Counted from the stretch's first letter, positions 23,701 to 33,900 are shown. The stretch: DNA of 64,000 bases from Hexactinellida sp. DTS-2022 (GCA_028753945.1 JAPNXP010000001.1:17536501-17600500); one strand, 5' to 3'. Notes: generated by a model not told the origin, from the sequence alone. Numbers and translations are program-made.

Positions 23701-25204
23701 CAATTGAACTGAAGTGTTAGTAAACAAAGGAAACTTGCAACTCAATTGTGGCACAAACTAAGTACAATTTGAAAATTCGTGCACTGTGAAAAGGTGTAGA
23801 ATTTAATTCTCTATCGAATGCATATAAATAGAATATTCGCGCACTATTTATTGTTCTTTTTCTAATATTAAACAGGTGCAAAAATGTGTCCAAAAAAATG
23901 TAATAAAAAATTGTAACCCCAGGTGCACATCTGTAACTCATGAGACACATAACCTGAAAATTTCAGTTATTAGTTACTAAAACTCTGTTCTGTGGAGGAT
24001 CTACGGACCAATAATAATAAAATCCAAAATTGCAGCCTGTGCCGACGCATGTTCCTTTGGTGGCACTATATTTTGTTGGATGTTTATTGATAGTGCCTCC
24101 AAAGAAACATGCTGTCGGCACATGCTGCAATTTTGGATTTTTTTTTCGCCAAGTCATCATCACTTTGAAGGTGTTAAATTATTTCAGAAAGGTGTTTCAG
24201 AAGGCTACGACCCTTAGAGTGGTGGAAGTTTCCATTTAGCTCACTTCATTTGAGAGATATTCAAGTTTCAGTAGAATATAATAGCTGATGACTCAGCATT
24301 TTTTATGTGAGTGTTGGGTCATCACCCAACATCAACTAACCCATTATAAATATCGAATTAACAAAATTGTAAAAACACATTTTTTTAACGATGTCATCAT
24401 CACCTCAAGGTGTCAATACCCACTTGTATAGGTGGCACGTACCATAAGGACCAATTGATAAATTGGAAGTTTGTTTCTATCTTATTTGAATTCTGAGATT
24501 TATGATATTTAATTAATTAGTATAAATAATTATTAATATTATTTATAATATAACACCAATTTCAATGTCAACTTACAATTATTAAGTTAATTATTTTGTC
24601 ATAAATAATTAATTAATTAATTTGGTAATCAAATTTCAATTCCGCACACTCGATAACCCCTAATACACAAATTGGAAGCATCTATATAAGTCATATACTG
24701 ACTGAATTAATTATAATTAATTACGTCAGTCTATTAACAGTGCAAGAATATTCTCGCAGAAATAAATATAATCACTTAATCTGTCGTTGTTGTGGAATGT
24801 AAAATCTTAGGTTTAATTAGAAAATAGAAGCCTACTCGATCTCACAAGTTGAATCAATATAATTATTACAAGTTGAAACAATAGAATTCGATTTAACACT
24901 TCAATTGAACTGAAGTGTTAGTAAACAAAGGAAACTTGCAACTCAATTGTGGCACAAACGAAGCGCAATTTGAAAATTCGTGCACTGTGAAAAGGTGTAA
25001 AATTTAATTCTCTATCGAATGCATATAAATTGAATATTCTCGCACAATTTATTGTTCTTTTTCTAATATTAAACAGGTGCAAAAATGTGTCCAAAAAAAT
25101 GTAATAAAAAATCGTGACCCCAGGTGCACATCTGTAACTCATGAGACACATATCCTGAAAATTTCAGTTCTTAGTTACTAAAACTCTGTTCTGTGGAGGA
25201 TCTA

Positions 25205-25590
25205 CGGACCAATAATAACCAAAGCACTAAGACCAATACTGGGCCACTATACTATAGTATAGTCGGCACAGTAATAATAACCAAAGCACTAAGACCAATA
25301 CTGGGCCACTATACTATAGTATAGTCGGCACAGTAATAATAACCAAAGCACTAAGACCAATACTGGGCCACTATACTATAGTATAGTCGGCACAGTAATA
25401 ACCAAAGCACTAAGACCAATACTGGGCCACTATACTATAGTATAGTCGGCACAGTAATAATAACCAAAGCACTAAGACCAATACTGGGCCACTATACTAT
25501 AGTATAGTCGGCACAGTAAAAATATTAAAGGCAGTAAGATTAGAACTGGGCCACTATACTATAGTATAGTCGGCACAGTAAAAACTTAAA
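25205..25590. repeat. Six copies of the ~60-bp palindromic tandem repeat
   Basis: Five near-identical units (starts about 25216, 25278, 25340, 25399, 25460) and a diverged sixth (about 25525) each contain CTATACTATAGTATAG plus 'tcggcacag'. They mark the right edge of the satellite array, at the place where other units have the foldback hairpin. Confidence 0.9.
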
Positions 25591-25973
25591 ATTTTTAGAC
25601 AAAATGAAATTTTGAAGGTGACCAATAAGCCACCACCTAACTTTTTCTGGTGGCTAAAGAATTTAAATGGCCGGTTTAACAAACCTTTGATGCCGTAAAA
25701 CAACACTAATATGAATAACAAATAATACAACGAAAATATAATCTACACAAAGTCAAATAATCCACAATTGGATAAGTTAAGTTCAGTGGCCGTATACACT
25801 AAGAACTTCACTAACACTTCCGAGTTAAGTTCGAATTTCGTGCTTAGTGAATGAAGGCTAATACGTAGATCTTATTAATTTCTATCTTATAGATTATATC
25901 TGATTTTAGAAATATTCATTTCTAAGAGACAATAAAGAAAGCAAAACGATCTATTCTTTAGATCAAAAGTTTA
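25591..25973. mobile_element. Fragment of a hAT-like element, 3' flank of zinc-finger gene
   Basis: From about 25600 the text 'aaaatgaaattttgaaggtg' followed by 'gccaccacctaac' and 'ctggtggctaaagaattt' matches copies at 55660-55925 and 56870-57075. The better copies begin 'cagtgctcgaaaaaatg' and one ends 'ttgtcgagcactg', which is hAT-like. No gene seen. Confidence 0.5.
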
Positions 25974-27608
25974 CTATTCCGTATTTACATTTTGGTGTAT
26001 CTGACAACAGGCTATAACGTGTTCCCTCATTTCATCCTGAGACATCAGTTGGTAGCAGAATACACAAATGAGGGACATGTGCATTTGTATAATATGATCC
26101 GGCATACACTCAAGTGTAAAGTAGAGTTTGCAGTTGTGGCAGTTGTATAGAAACGACTCCTGGCTGTCGCTGATTCTGTCGAAATAACAAGACTCCATGT
26201 GCTCTTTAGCTTCGGGGAAGGCAATGTCTTTGCAGCAGATCGGACACTCAGCAATAGGGTGTGTACACAAGTGTTCGTATAACTCATTATAATATAATCC
26301 CTTCTCGCAGTATGGACAGACACACTCATGTTTGGCTTCGAAGAAACAAGTCCTCGCGTGCTTAGCGAACTTATGCGGCGCAAAGCTCTCCCCACAGACC
26401 ACACAGCTCTTACTGGGATGCGAGAACTTAATGTGCATGGCTAGCGCTAGCAGGGAGGAGTCGGCACAGGTCAGATCGCAGTCCGGACATCGGAGCTCTT
26501 CCTTGGAGGCCGCACAGTCCCGGCAGTGCTGGAAGAAGAGCGGCTCGCTAACAGAGCCGTCGCACCTCGGACAGGTGAGCCAGAAGTGCGCCGCACAGTA
26601 GTGCTCCATTACACTACTGGCATCGGAGGAGTACTCACACTCGGGACACCTGTGGGGACCGGAGTACTGGGGGCTATCTGTTTCTGTACAATCCGTTGAA
26701 TTAGAGGGGAGTGGGGTGGAGTCACTATAGGAAGGTTTTGTTATAGTCGGAGAATCGACAGAGTTTGTTTGTTGTGTCGAGTTTGCTCTCTTCTCACCGT
26801 GGGAATACGTTGTATAACGAGAGTCGGAAACAGGCAAGTTCCTATGTGTAGCAGGCCTATCTGTATGGTACGGGTGTGTATAATGTATCGAGCGGTTATG
26901 GCTTGAATTGGACCTGTGCCTCCTTTTGTTAGAAGTCTCAACCCTCAGCGAATGGGCTACACTTTCAGATGGATCCCTGCATTGCTCACTGTAGCTTGTC
27001 ATTGTGTGGGTAACTTCGTGTGGGTTTGGAGAAATAGATATATTATTTGAGGTCGAATCGTTCACTAATATACTGGACTTATCTGTATTATCCAAGGATT
27101 CAGGAAAATGTTCAATAGCTGGCATGCATATATCAATGGGAGTCTGGACAGCTTGATTATCACAGCCCTCTTCGCCAATACCGCTATCAGGCTGCGAGAT
27201 GTTCAGTATGCTATCGATCTCTTCGGCTATTACAATGGCATCCTCTGTAGGAATTAGAGACCCAGCCTCTAAATCAGGCTTTGAGTCACAGGGAGAATCC
27301 ATCTTTGAGTTATTATTCGTGTGATCACATAAAGAGTCGCTTGCCGTTGTAATAACCTCAGGGCTTGTGTCTGATGGTTCACAGAAATTTATAATTATCG
27401 GAGAAGTAACTGACTCCTGATGCTCTGGTAATTCTATTTCTACCGTGTCTGTCTCGTCGTCAGTACTGTCGTCTCTGCCCAAATAATACTCGTATATCGG
27501 CTTATCTCTGTCTGCCCAGTCGATACCAAGCATTATCAACTTGACTTCCATGAAATTTCTATCCTCTAAGGACGGACTGTGCTGGCCGGACGGATCTGTA
27601 GATTCCAT
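25974..27608 (-). CDS. Multi-zinc-finger protein of unknown family
   Basis: This is a single-exon ORF of 544 residues starting at ATG 27608. I do not recognise an orthologue. Residues 1-~310 are acidic, serine/threonine-rich and probably disordered. From ~315 to the end there is a dense run of about eight zinc-finger-like modules: CPECEYSS....EHYCAAH, CPRCDGSV...HCRDC, CPDCDLTC....HIKFSH, CVVCGESF...HARTC, CPYCEKGL...HLCTH, CPICCKDI...HMESC, CHNCKLYF...HIIQMH and CVFCYQLM...HVIACC. The mixture of C2H2 and C2HC spacing with CPxC starts resembles TRAF-type/TRAFD1-like fingers more than DNA-binding Krueppel fingers. It could be an adaptor or ubiquitin-pathway protein, but that is conjecture. Confidence 0.75.
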   Translation of the reverse strand: MESTDPSGQHSPSLEDRNFMEVKLIMLGIDWADRDKPIYEYYLGRDDSTDDETDTVEIELPEHQESVTSPIIINFCEPSDTSPEVITTASDSLCDHTNNNSKMDSPCDSKPDLEAGSLIPTEDAIVIAEEIDSILNISQPDSGIGEEGCDNQAVQTPIDICMPAIEHFPESLDNTDKSSILVNDSTSNNISISPNPHEVTHTMTSYSEQCRDPSESVAHSLRVETSNKRRHRSNSSHNRSIHYTHPYHTDRPATHRNLPVSDSRYTTYSHGEKRANSTQQTNSVDSPTITKPSYSDSTPLPSNSTDCTETDSPQYSGPHRCPECEYSSDASSVMEHYCAAHFWLTCPRCDGSVSEPLFFQHCRDCAASKEELRCPDCDLTCADSSLLALAMHIKFSHPSKSCVVCGESFAPHKFAKHARTCFFEAKHECVCPYCEKGLYYNELYEHLCTHPIAECPICCKDIAFPEAKEHMESCYFDRISDSQESFLYNCHNCKLYFTLECMPDHIIQMHMSLICVFCYQLMSQDEMREHVIACCQIHQNVNTE

Positions 27609-28020
27609 ATTCGGTATTGTAGATCCATTCGTGAGTACTGGATGGAAATTTAGATAGAAATATGATGGGTTTGTAATAATTTACTGTATAAATTAAATGG
27701 ATATTAATTAATTAATTTCTATTAATTGTCTATTGTAAAATAAAAATAATAATAACTAAGCTTCCCGTTATCGCTTATAAATATATTCTCTATTTAATAA
27801 GTTACGAGCCCTTCGGTCTCGGTCGCTTTCCGCCTCAATTGACGACCGCTGCGCGGCCTTACTACGCCTTGAAACTAATCAATTATAATTATAATTATAC
27901 ATCTCTCTGGTGTAATAAATATATTCCTCATAAAGTCCCCTTAATAACACAAGCAAAATTACAGTGATAAAATTTAAAATTGGCTCAAACTCATCAAACG
28001 AAATAGTCTCTCCAGTGTGG
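27609..28020. other. AT-rich spacer with an orphan Helitron-like 3' end
   Basis: This is the upstream region of the zinc-finger gene. At 27805 on the minus strand sits the Helitron-like 3' terminus (GACCGAAGGGCTCG) preceded by 'gcggaaagcgaccga'. No matching 5' end is visible further right, so it appears truncated. Confidence 0.6.
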
Positions 28021-28021
28021 T

Positions 28022-28590
28022 TTCATGTTCCATTCAATGTCATTGTTATAGCGAGTCAGCACCACCATGCCACCAGCTGCTTCTTGGCCTGCTCCTTGAA
28101 GTTATGTGTATGCGTGTGATACTGTGGTACGTGGCATAGAGGAAGTCCAGAGCAGAGTAGGCAGGGCCGGATTAACGCATGGGCAACCGGGGCAACTGCC
28201 CCGGGGCCTCCACCACCAAAGTTGTCACTTCATTTTTCACTGGACAATTGTAGTGGAAGGAGTTAGGATTGTGGAAGGAGTTAGGGGAAACACAACACTG
28301 GTTGCCCCAGGGCCTCCACCCTGTTAATCCGGCCCTGAGAGTAGGTGCGGAAGAGCTTGTCCTCTGGGCGTAGAATGAAGTGATATCCCCGGGCACGGTT
28401 CCAGTTGCGTTGGGAGTTACTGATGGGATGAACTCTCCCGACCTGTCTCAGTTGCAGCTGTCTCATCGCCCGTCTAAATATACACTTGAACAATTGGACA
28501 GGACATAACTTCTCTATGAGATTCAATAGCTTGTACCGCATATCCATGCTGTCTATCTCGGGAGAGAATGTGACTATGTATTGGTACACC
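28022..28590 (-). pseudogene. PIWI-like Argonaute fragment (N-terminal to PAZ region)
   Basis: Reading leftwards, the minus strand gives VYQYIVTFSPEIDSMDMRY, CIFRRAMRQLQLRQVGR, then after an inserted MITE ALDFLYATYH, NFKEQAKKQL and finally GMVVLTRYNNDIEW. In PIWI proteins these correspond to the 'YQYHV.F.P..E...MR' block, the 'IFRRLL..M.LQQIGR' block, 'VLDFM...YH', 'F.EQV.KELIG' and 'VVLTKYNN.TYR.DDI.W', in that order. Several PAZ-region residues are missing, there is a frame change between KQL and GGMVVLT, and a stop follows DIEWNMKPHWRDYFV. No PIWI slicer domain follows. PIWI proteins bind piRNAs and silence transposons, so this is a dead remnant. Confidence 0.75.
28162..28337. mobile_element. 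176-bp hAT MITE inside the PIWI fragment
   Basis: The ends are CAGGGCCGGATTAACG and GTTAATCCGGCCCTG. A perfect 8-bp duplication AGAGTAGG lies at 28154-28161 and 28338-28345. Removing the MITE and one duplicate joins KLFRTYS to ALDFLYATYH in one frame. Confidence 0.9.
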
Positions 28591-28599
28591 CACTCTGAT

Positions 28600-29450
28600 A
28601 TTGTCCTGACTTGGAGTCTTGGACAAGATCAGAGTCGGTGTACAAACCTTATAGTAAAAAGTCCAGTGCGCATGGACATTAACCCCAGTGCGCATGCGCA
28701 TGAGGTTCAACACTCATCGCAAGCGTCTACCGCACATTCCATTTGGTTTAGTACGTACTAACCGTAATATCTCCCCGGACCAATTTTGTATGGGGAACAT
28801 TTTCGTCAAAACAGTGTGTTAATGCATGAGAGAGAAAGTACTCAGCGTCTCAATGAGATCGTGTTAGAATTAAAGTGAAAAACGAGCAAATATAGGGGCT
28901 CTGTTGGAATAGAATGAGACAGTCGAGTCTAATGATGGGATAACCTGTGTCATCTGGGAAAGAACTGAGCTGTTAAATGTGTATTCAATGATTAGGCCAC
29001 TATTCGTTGCCAATTATATGGTAAGACACTCTAAAATAGCCATAATTAGCTAGTAAGAAAATCAGAACCTATAACAAGGATTATTACCCAACGATTGCAT
29101 ATTTTATCAATAAGCACTCACAAATAGAATATTTGCTCAGAAATTTATAACCTATGTCGTCATCAAATAATTAGATAATGATAATGAGATGCCGCCCGCC
29201 CGCATCCTCTGATAGAATTCGTGTGGCGCTGAAACAATATAATCATTAACACCGGCCTTAAGAGAAAAATGGTATCCTTTATAAGTCTATATGTGGTTCA
29301 TTGAAAACGCTTGGTTTTATGTTTTCATATTAGATTTATAAATGCGAAATTTGTTTTTATCACACTTTTTCTCACGTTCTCATCCTCATTATTTGTTTGA
29401 TTTTTTAATTTTTTAATATTTTATGCATTGCGTAGAAAGTCCATATTATA
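28600..29450. other. Intergenic stretch with no recognised gene
   Basis: I see no convincing coding region or repeat. A short frame just right of the PIWI fragment (…LQVRTISEWVYQY) may extend it slightly, but it contains a stop. Confidence 0.4.
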
Positions 29451-29622
29451 TCCATGGACTTATTATGCAATAATTTAGAGACTAGCATATCATTCTATAC
29501 ATAAGGCAATGATACGCACTCAAATTTCTGGACCATGGATGAACTAATATAGTCAACTAAATAGATGCAATTCAATTATTCTTCGAAATAAGTAATTCAC
29601 ATAAGTAGAAGCACCCTGGCAC

Positions 29623-30122
29623 CAGGGTTGCCAACTTTTTGCAAGCACAAAGCGTGATATTTGTCCTTTTTTTGAAAAAAAGCGTGAGATTTTGTCTAAA
29701 AAGCGTGGGGAACAATTTTTCACCTCAAAAAGCAGTATATTGAGGGTTTTGTTTAGCGTCCATCAGGGTGATAATTATCCAGGCGTGCTGGGCGCGCCTA
29801 AAGGAGCGTAATTTGGCAGGATTTTTATCCAAGCGTACAAAATTCGATTCTAGGTCTCAATATCGAGAGTTGCTCCCATAGACTTAATACAAAATAACTA
29901 ATCTAGGCGTACAAAATGAAAACTGAACGAGCTCTAACAAAATCTAGGAGCGCGGTTAATTTTTCCTGGATGAAAGCCTGGCGTCCACCCCTTAATTTTA
30001 TGCTACTTCCTCAGGCGCGGGACGTCCTTTCCAACGTGAGGTTTTGAATGTAAGCGCGAAATCGTGAGATTTTTAAAAAAAGCGTGAGATTCACGCCTAA
30101 AGCGTGATAGTTGGCAACCCTG
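29623..30122. mobile_element. 500-bp hAT MITE with another element nested in it
   Basis: The ends are CAGGGTTGCCAACT and AGTTGGCAACCCTG. A perfect 8-bp duplication CCTGGCAC lies at 29615-29622 and 30123-30130. Within it, about 29765-29985, is an 'aggagcg/cgctcct' type palindromic element of the family also found at 9440-9800, 49290-49435, 54660-54910 and 57185-57355. The CAGGGTTGCC end is shared with the foldback at 415-863. Confidence 0.9.
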
Positions 30123-30478
30123 CCTGGCACACATAAGTAGAAGCACCCTGGCAAAATGTGTATAACCGTTTGAATGTATATTACAATAATCACAATTCTC
30201 AGAAAATTGGTTGGAGATGGAGCATCGAAATGTATTATCATTGAATAGGAAGTTGAGGATGGGCTATCAATTGGATCCATTGACTAAGCTTTAACTATAT
30301 TTCTTCTCGAGATATGACCTCAAGCATTGAAATCACGTTTCCATAGCAACAGAGGAATGTGAACATTCCATAATTGATTCTGAGATATTTTATGTAAAAT
30401 GACTCCTAGATGGGTTAGTCACAGCGATTTGTTTTAAAAAGCGAAATTGAACATTTTACATGCGTTCAAAGTTTTGGC

Positions 30479-30748
30479 ATACCGTATTTACTCGAATAGT
30501 AAGTAGCCTAGGCGATTATTGTTTTTTACTCCATTTTTGGACCAATAATTTTGAGCAATTTTCTAGAATATCACATTTTATTACAATTTATTTATGATAA
30601 TCGGTTGATAATCGTATTGTGAGTTATATTAGATATAAATGTTTACTCCGGGTAGCAGTAATAAATTTTTATTTGCTACTTTAGGGGGGCGATTATTGGA
30701 GGTAGGCGATTATTCGAATAGAGGCTACTATTCGAATAAATACGGTAT
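30479..30748. mobile_element. MITE with ATACCGTATTTACTCG ends
   Basis: The inverted ends are ATACCGTATTTACTCGAATA and TATTCGAATAAATACGGTAT. Both subterminal regions carry 'ggcgattatt'. It is related to 1058-1306. Confidence 0.7.
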
Positions 30749-31155
30749 TTGGACTATTCGACAATACAGTGACGTCATTTCGACCAATTGTTACCTCAAA
30801 AATATGCGTCTTGTACATGACTACTTTTATAAAAAACAATTACATAAGTAGAAGCACCCTGGATTACTTATTTCGAAGAATAATTGAATTGCATATATTT
30901 AGTTGACTATACTAGTTCATCCATGGTCCAGAAATTTGAGTGCGTATCATTGCCTTATGTATAGAATGCTATGAGACTAGCTATATACTTAGTTAATTTG
31001 TAATAAGTACTCAGAATTCAAAATAATTTATAGTGGTTATTCTCTCATAACTCTTCTGTTTGCGACTTGACCATTCAAGCTTCAAGGCTACATCTTTAAA
31101 CAAATGTAATACTCATCTTAAAAAGAGTATACGAAGTATTCCTTTTAGTTTTATA

Positions 31156-31409
31156 ATGGCTGATAAACCTGTCCCCACACCCTCTCCAGTATACCCCTCA
31201 ATACTGTGCCCTCTGAGAGTGTGTCGGGGCTATTCAAGGAGGCCCGAGGGCGGGGGAGGGGGGAGATAGGCAGCATAGTGGAGAGTCTGAATGGGAAGCG
31301 GGATTTGCTGCTAGCGGAGATAGAGACTCTGGAGAGAGAGTACCTGGACATGCAGAGATTATTGACGAGATTATTCGAGGTAAACCTAAAATTGAAGATT
31401 TTCAGATAA
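31156..31409 (+). pseudogene. Fragment of a coiled-coil protein like the NHL gene's N-terminus
   Basis: From ATG 31156 one frame reads MADKPVPTPSPVYPS. A different frame from 31206 reads GSIVESLNGKRDLLLAEIET followed by EREYLDMQRLLTRLF. Together they resemble the start and coiled coil of the protein at 34257-35510 (MAERYPEVPLPTDP ... IVCLNRRREQLIAEH). The two parts are out of frame and the second has a stop (TAA, 31164) just upstream. The frame ends at a plausible donor (GAG|GTAAAC), with a possible acceptor 'tttttctag' at about 31817. No NHL repeats follow, so I read it as a frameshifted, truncated relative. Confidence 0.45.
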
Positions 31410-32372
31410 ATCTCGTCAAATCCCATTTTAGAGGGTCGATATGTGCTTAATTATACTAGTGGAGTTGAACGAGGGGTCACTAGATTGGATAGGCCCACAA
31501 TTTGAGAATGAAATGTTCGCAAATTCCTGACATATTTTTGATACATTCCAGCGTTGCTATGGAAAAAACCTCCAAATGTTGTCATGTGATATATCAAATT
31601 GCTGGAAATTTTACGCTGAGTACAAATATGGTGATTATAAGTTGATTAGATTTGATTTGAGAAAGTTAGCTACGAAAATGTCGGCGATTTACTATGAAAT
31701 GGCCGACACTGCCACCCGTGTAAAATATTTTCCCCAAAACGGATTTTGGATATGTTTATTCTACGAAAAATTCCGCTTCTAATGAAACTAAAATACGCTT
31801 TGTATGAATTTTTCTAGGTTCAACCTTCCAACGACCAGACTACAGGGCATGAAGATACAGAGACAGAAGGACATTAGCAAGCTCAACCAATAGTATACCA
31901 ATTAGTCTCGAGGGAAGAAGATTGACTGACCACATACTTTAAAATCTGAAATTACAGCTGTGCCGACAGCATGTTCCATTGGAAGGACTATCTTTTTGGT
32001 GGTTGGTTGATTGGTAGTGGCTCCAAAAGAACATGCTGTCGGCACAGCTGTAATTTTTGATTTTTATATGCCTCTTTATGAATGTTCTACGAATCTGAAG
32101 CCTTTAACTACTTTTTTTGAAGGTTCCAAATTTCCTATTGTGTGGTAAAGTAGTAAATGATTAAATTTGCTACTAGTACAGTGTCACTATAGCAGATGTG
32201 GGACAATTCAAAAGATGTATTAAAAATATGTATATTGACTATATTCATAAATAAAATTTAAAGTTTGCAAGTATACAACAATAACTGCACTGGCCCCTCC
32301 ATACCCCTTCATATCCTCCATAAGCCGAGGAGCTATTTTTAGAACACCGAGAAATATACTCCCGTATACAGT
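31410..32372. other. Spacer with a solitary foldback hairpin
   Basis: No gene is seen. At about 31946-32062 lies one isolated copy of the satellite foldback: arms 'attacagctgtgccgacagc' and 'gctgtcggcacagctgtaat'. Both arms differ from the array consensus in the same way. Confidence 0.7.
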
Positions 32373-32536
32373 CAGGGGCGGAGCCAGCACAGCCCCATTG
32401 GGGGCGAAAGGGGGGTGGACCAATGCACTGGAGGGGCAAACCCAATAGTTGTAAACATTCCAAAATTCGCATTCAAACCAAAATCGATATTTTTAATGAC
32501 AAACTTAGTTAAATAATCTGTCCTATAATAGTATAC

Positions 32537-33519
32537 TAGTGTTTGCAATCCCGGGGCATTTTTCCAATCCAGGGATTGACCCGATACTCAATCCCGGGAT
32601 CCCGGGATTAAACATTTCACGTTATATAATATGGAAAAGCTAGTAGATATAAAATTATAAATGAAATCAACTTTTAAGGACCATAACTTAATAGATCTAA
32701 ATGTTACTTTAATGCTGTATAATGAGTGTAATAGTGATAAAAGTGTAAATAATGAAAGAGAATTACTAGTTAGAGAATAGCCAAGAGCAGTAAGAGATTT
32801 TCTTAGGTCCGATGATGTCACAAAAATATTAAATGAGAGGCCATCACAAGCTGTCATTCGGGCTAAAACTGCTGGAAGACTAGCATCATTAAAATAACGG
32901 TCAAGATTTCCAGTTATAGTATCAGGTTTAGGTTTTGTTAGAGTATGGTCAGAATTACTCTCCGATCGATTCCGTTTTAGTAGCTCAATTTGATGGATCG
33001 TTTTCAAATGGACATGTAATCCTTTAGTTGTTCCACCATCACACTTGATTACTTTCTTACAGATTTTGCATTAAGAGAGTTTGCCGCATTTTGATCGTTT
33101 GAAATGCTGCCAAATCTCAGCTCCTTCAAATTCTCGAAAAATATTTTCTGCCATTATGTAATAATATATACGTATTCAAAGTAAATCAGATAATGTAGTT
33201 CCAATTTGTAATATACTATATTAGTATTTTATTATTACAGTACAATACATATATATATTGGTTATAATATATCACTTCGGATTCTACTTGTGATTAATTA
33301 ATAGTAAACACCTGGAATCATATACGTATGATAATTCTTGTTGAGCATCGTGTTTAGTTCACACATCTAATTATGAAATCAAAGGATTTGCATTAATGGA
33401 ACATGGTTAGCACTTAACAACAACAAATTGATCAGGATTCCTAGTACTTTACTGAATCCCGGGATTGGTCTTCGAATCCCGGGAGAAAATGTAAAGGGAT
33501 CTCGGGATTGCAAACCCTA
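32537..33519 (-). mobile_element. 983-bp decayed hAT transposon with transposase remnant
   Basis: The ends TAGTGTTTGCAATCCCG and CGGGATTGCAAACCCTA are inverted repeats. A perfect 8-bp duplication TAGTATAC lies at 32529-32536 and 33520-33527. Repeated 'aatcccggga' motifs sit subterminally at both ends. It is inserted in the older element 32373-33650. Confidence 0.9.
32588..33154 (-). pseudogene. hAT transposase remnant (BED zinc finger region)
   Basis: From ATG 33154 the frame reads MAENIFREFEGAEIWQHFKR, reaches a stop in place of one residue at about 33075, and continues in frame with CKICKKVIKC....HVHLKTIH. That is the CxxC...HxxxxH signature of a BED zinc finger. Then comes LARMTACDGLSFNIFVTSSD, the 'A.MTA.DGLPFSLFTT.DLR' start of hAT catalytic domains. 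The RNase-H-like core and dimerisation domain are absent, so it is inactive. Confidence 0.8.
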
Positions 33520-33765
33520 TAGTATACGGTGGGCATCTCAGCAAAACAGCTAATTATGGACTGCCTGTCCAAGGCGTATAGCATTTCCGCATTAACATTA
33601 AGTACTCCTATAACAGACAAGCGAGTTCCCGCCCCCCCGTGCCGCCACTGCGTATACTCCCTTCTCGCTATCAGTCGGCTTAGCATCTATATTCTATAAT
33701 ATAACCAGTGTAGTAAATACCGAATTTCCCCGAATAAGTACCGGGTCAATAAAATGACATTGGTA

Positions 33766-33900
33766 CAGAGGCGGCGCCAGGATTTTCAGGTAGGGGAGCT
33801 CTGGGAGGGCCAGGGGGGCACACTGTACAAAATTGCTATTCTAGGGGGGGGGCAGCCTCAAAAGAGGGGGGGGGCATGGCCCCCCCTGGCGCCGCCACTG
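33766..33900. mobile_element. 135-bp hAT MITE
   Basis: The ends are CAGAGGCGGCGCCAGG and CCTGGCGCCGCCACTG. A perfect 8-bp duplication CATTGGTA lies at 33758-33765 and 33901-33908. The interior is G-rich (runs of eight or more G). Confidence 0.92.

Larger units (their letters stand above)
12441..25590. repeat. Array of 1.2-1.4-kb satellite units, each with a foldback hairpin
   Basis: About nine units follow head to tail. Their hairpins start near 12441, 13873, 15144, 17771, 19207, 20424, 21623, 22816 and 24020; the third interval is lengthened by a 1235-bp insertion. Two classes are seen. The longer one (~1.43 kb) carries 'ggccagggcacctgctacgg'. The shorter one (~1.2 kb) carries 'gttctgtggaggatctacgg' and is tightly periodic from 20.4 kb on (1199, 1193, 1204 bp). 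Each hairpin has ~50-bp arms from 'aatccaaaattgcagcctgt' to 'acaggctgcaattttggatt', with a ~20-bp loop. The repeated short ORFs on either strand are copies of the unit, not genes. Inverted relatives occur at 45.9-49.1 kb. Confidence 0.9.
29455..30990. mobile_element. Inverted-repeat element with ~120-bp arms and nested insertions
   Basis: About 29490-29605 ('taaggcaatgatacgcactc' to 'cgaaataagtaattcacata') returns inverted at about 30845-30965 ('ttatttcgaagaataattga' to 'gagtgcgtatcattgcctta'). The body contains a hAT MITE (29623-30122) and an element with ATACCGTATTTACTCGAATA ends (30479-30748). The superfamily of the outer element is not determined. Confidence 0.65.
32373..33650. mobile_element. 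hAT MITE (CAGGGGCGGAGCC / GTGCCGCCACTG) split by another hAT element
   Basis: The left end CAGGGGCGGAGCCAGC and right end GTGCCGCCACTG flank a larger nested hAT element. The flanks are 'cgtatacagt' on the left and 'cgtatact' on the right, an 8-bp duplication with a 2-bp insertion. It belongs to the same 'ggcggcgcc' end family as 33766-33900, 49944-50319 and 56138-56530. Confidence 0.7.

Noticed and set aside
21322-25151. Four-times repeated 77-residue ORF (MCLMSYRCAPGVTIF...)
   Set aside because: Repeats with the ~1.2-kb satellite period and varies as non-coding DNA; no domain or start context.
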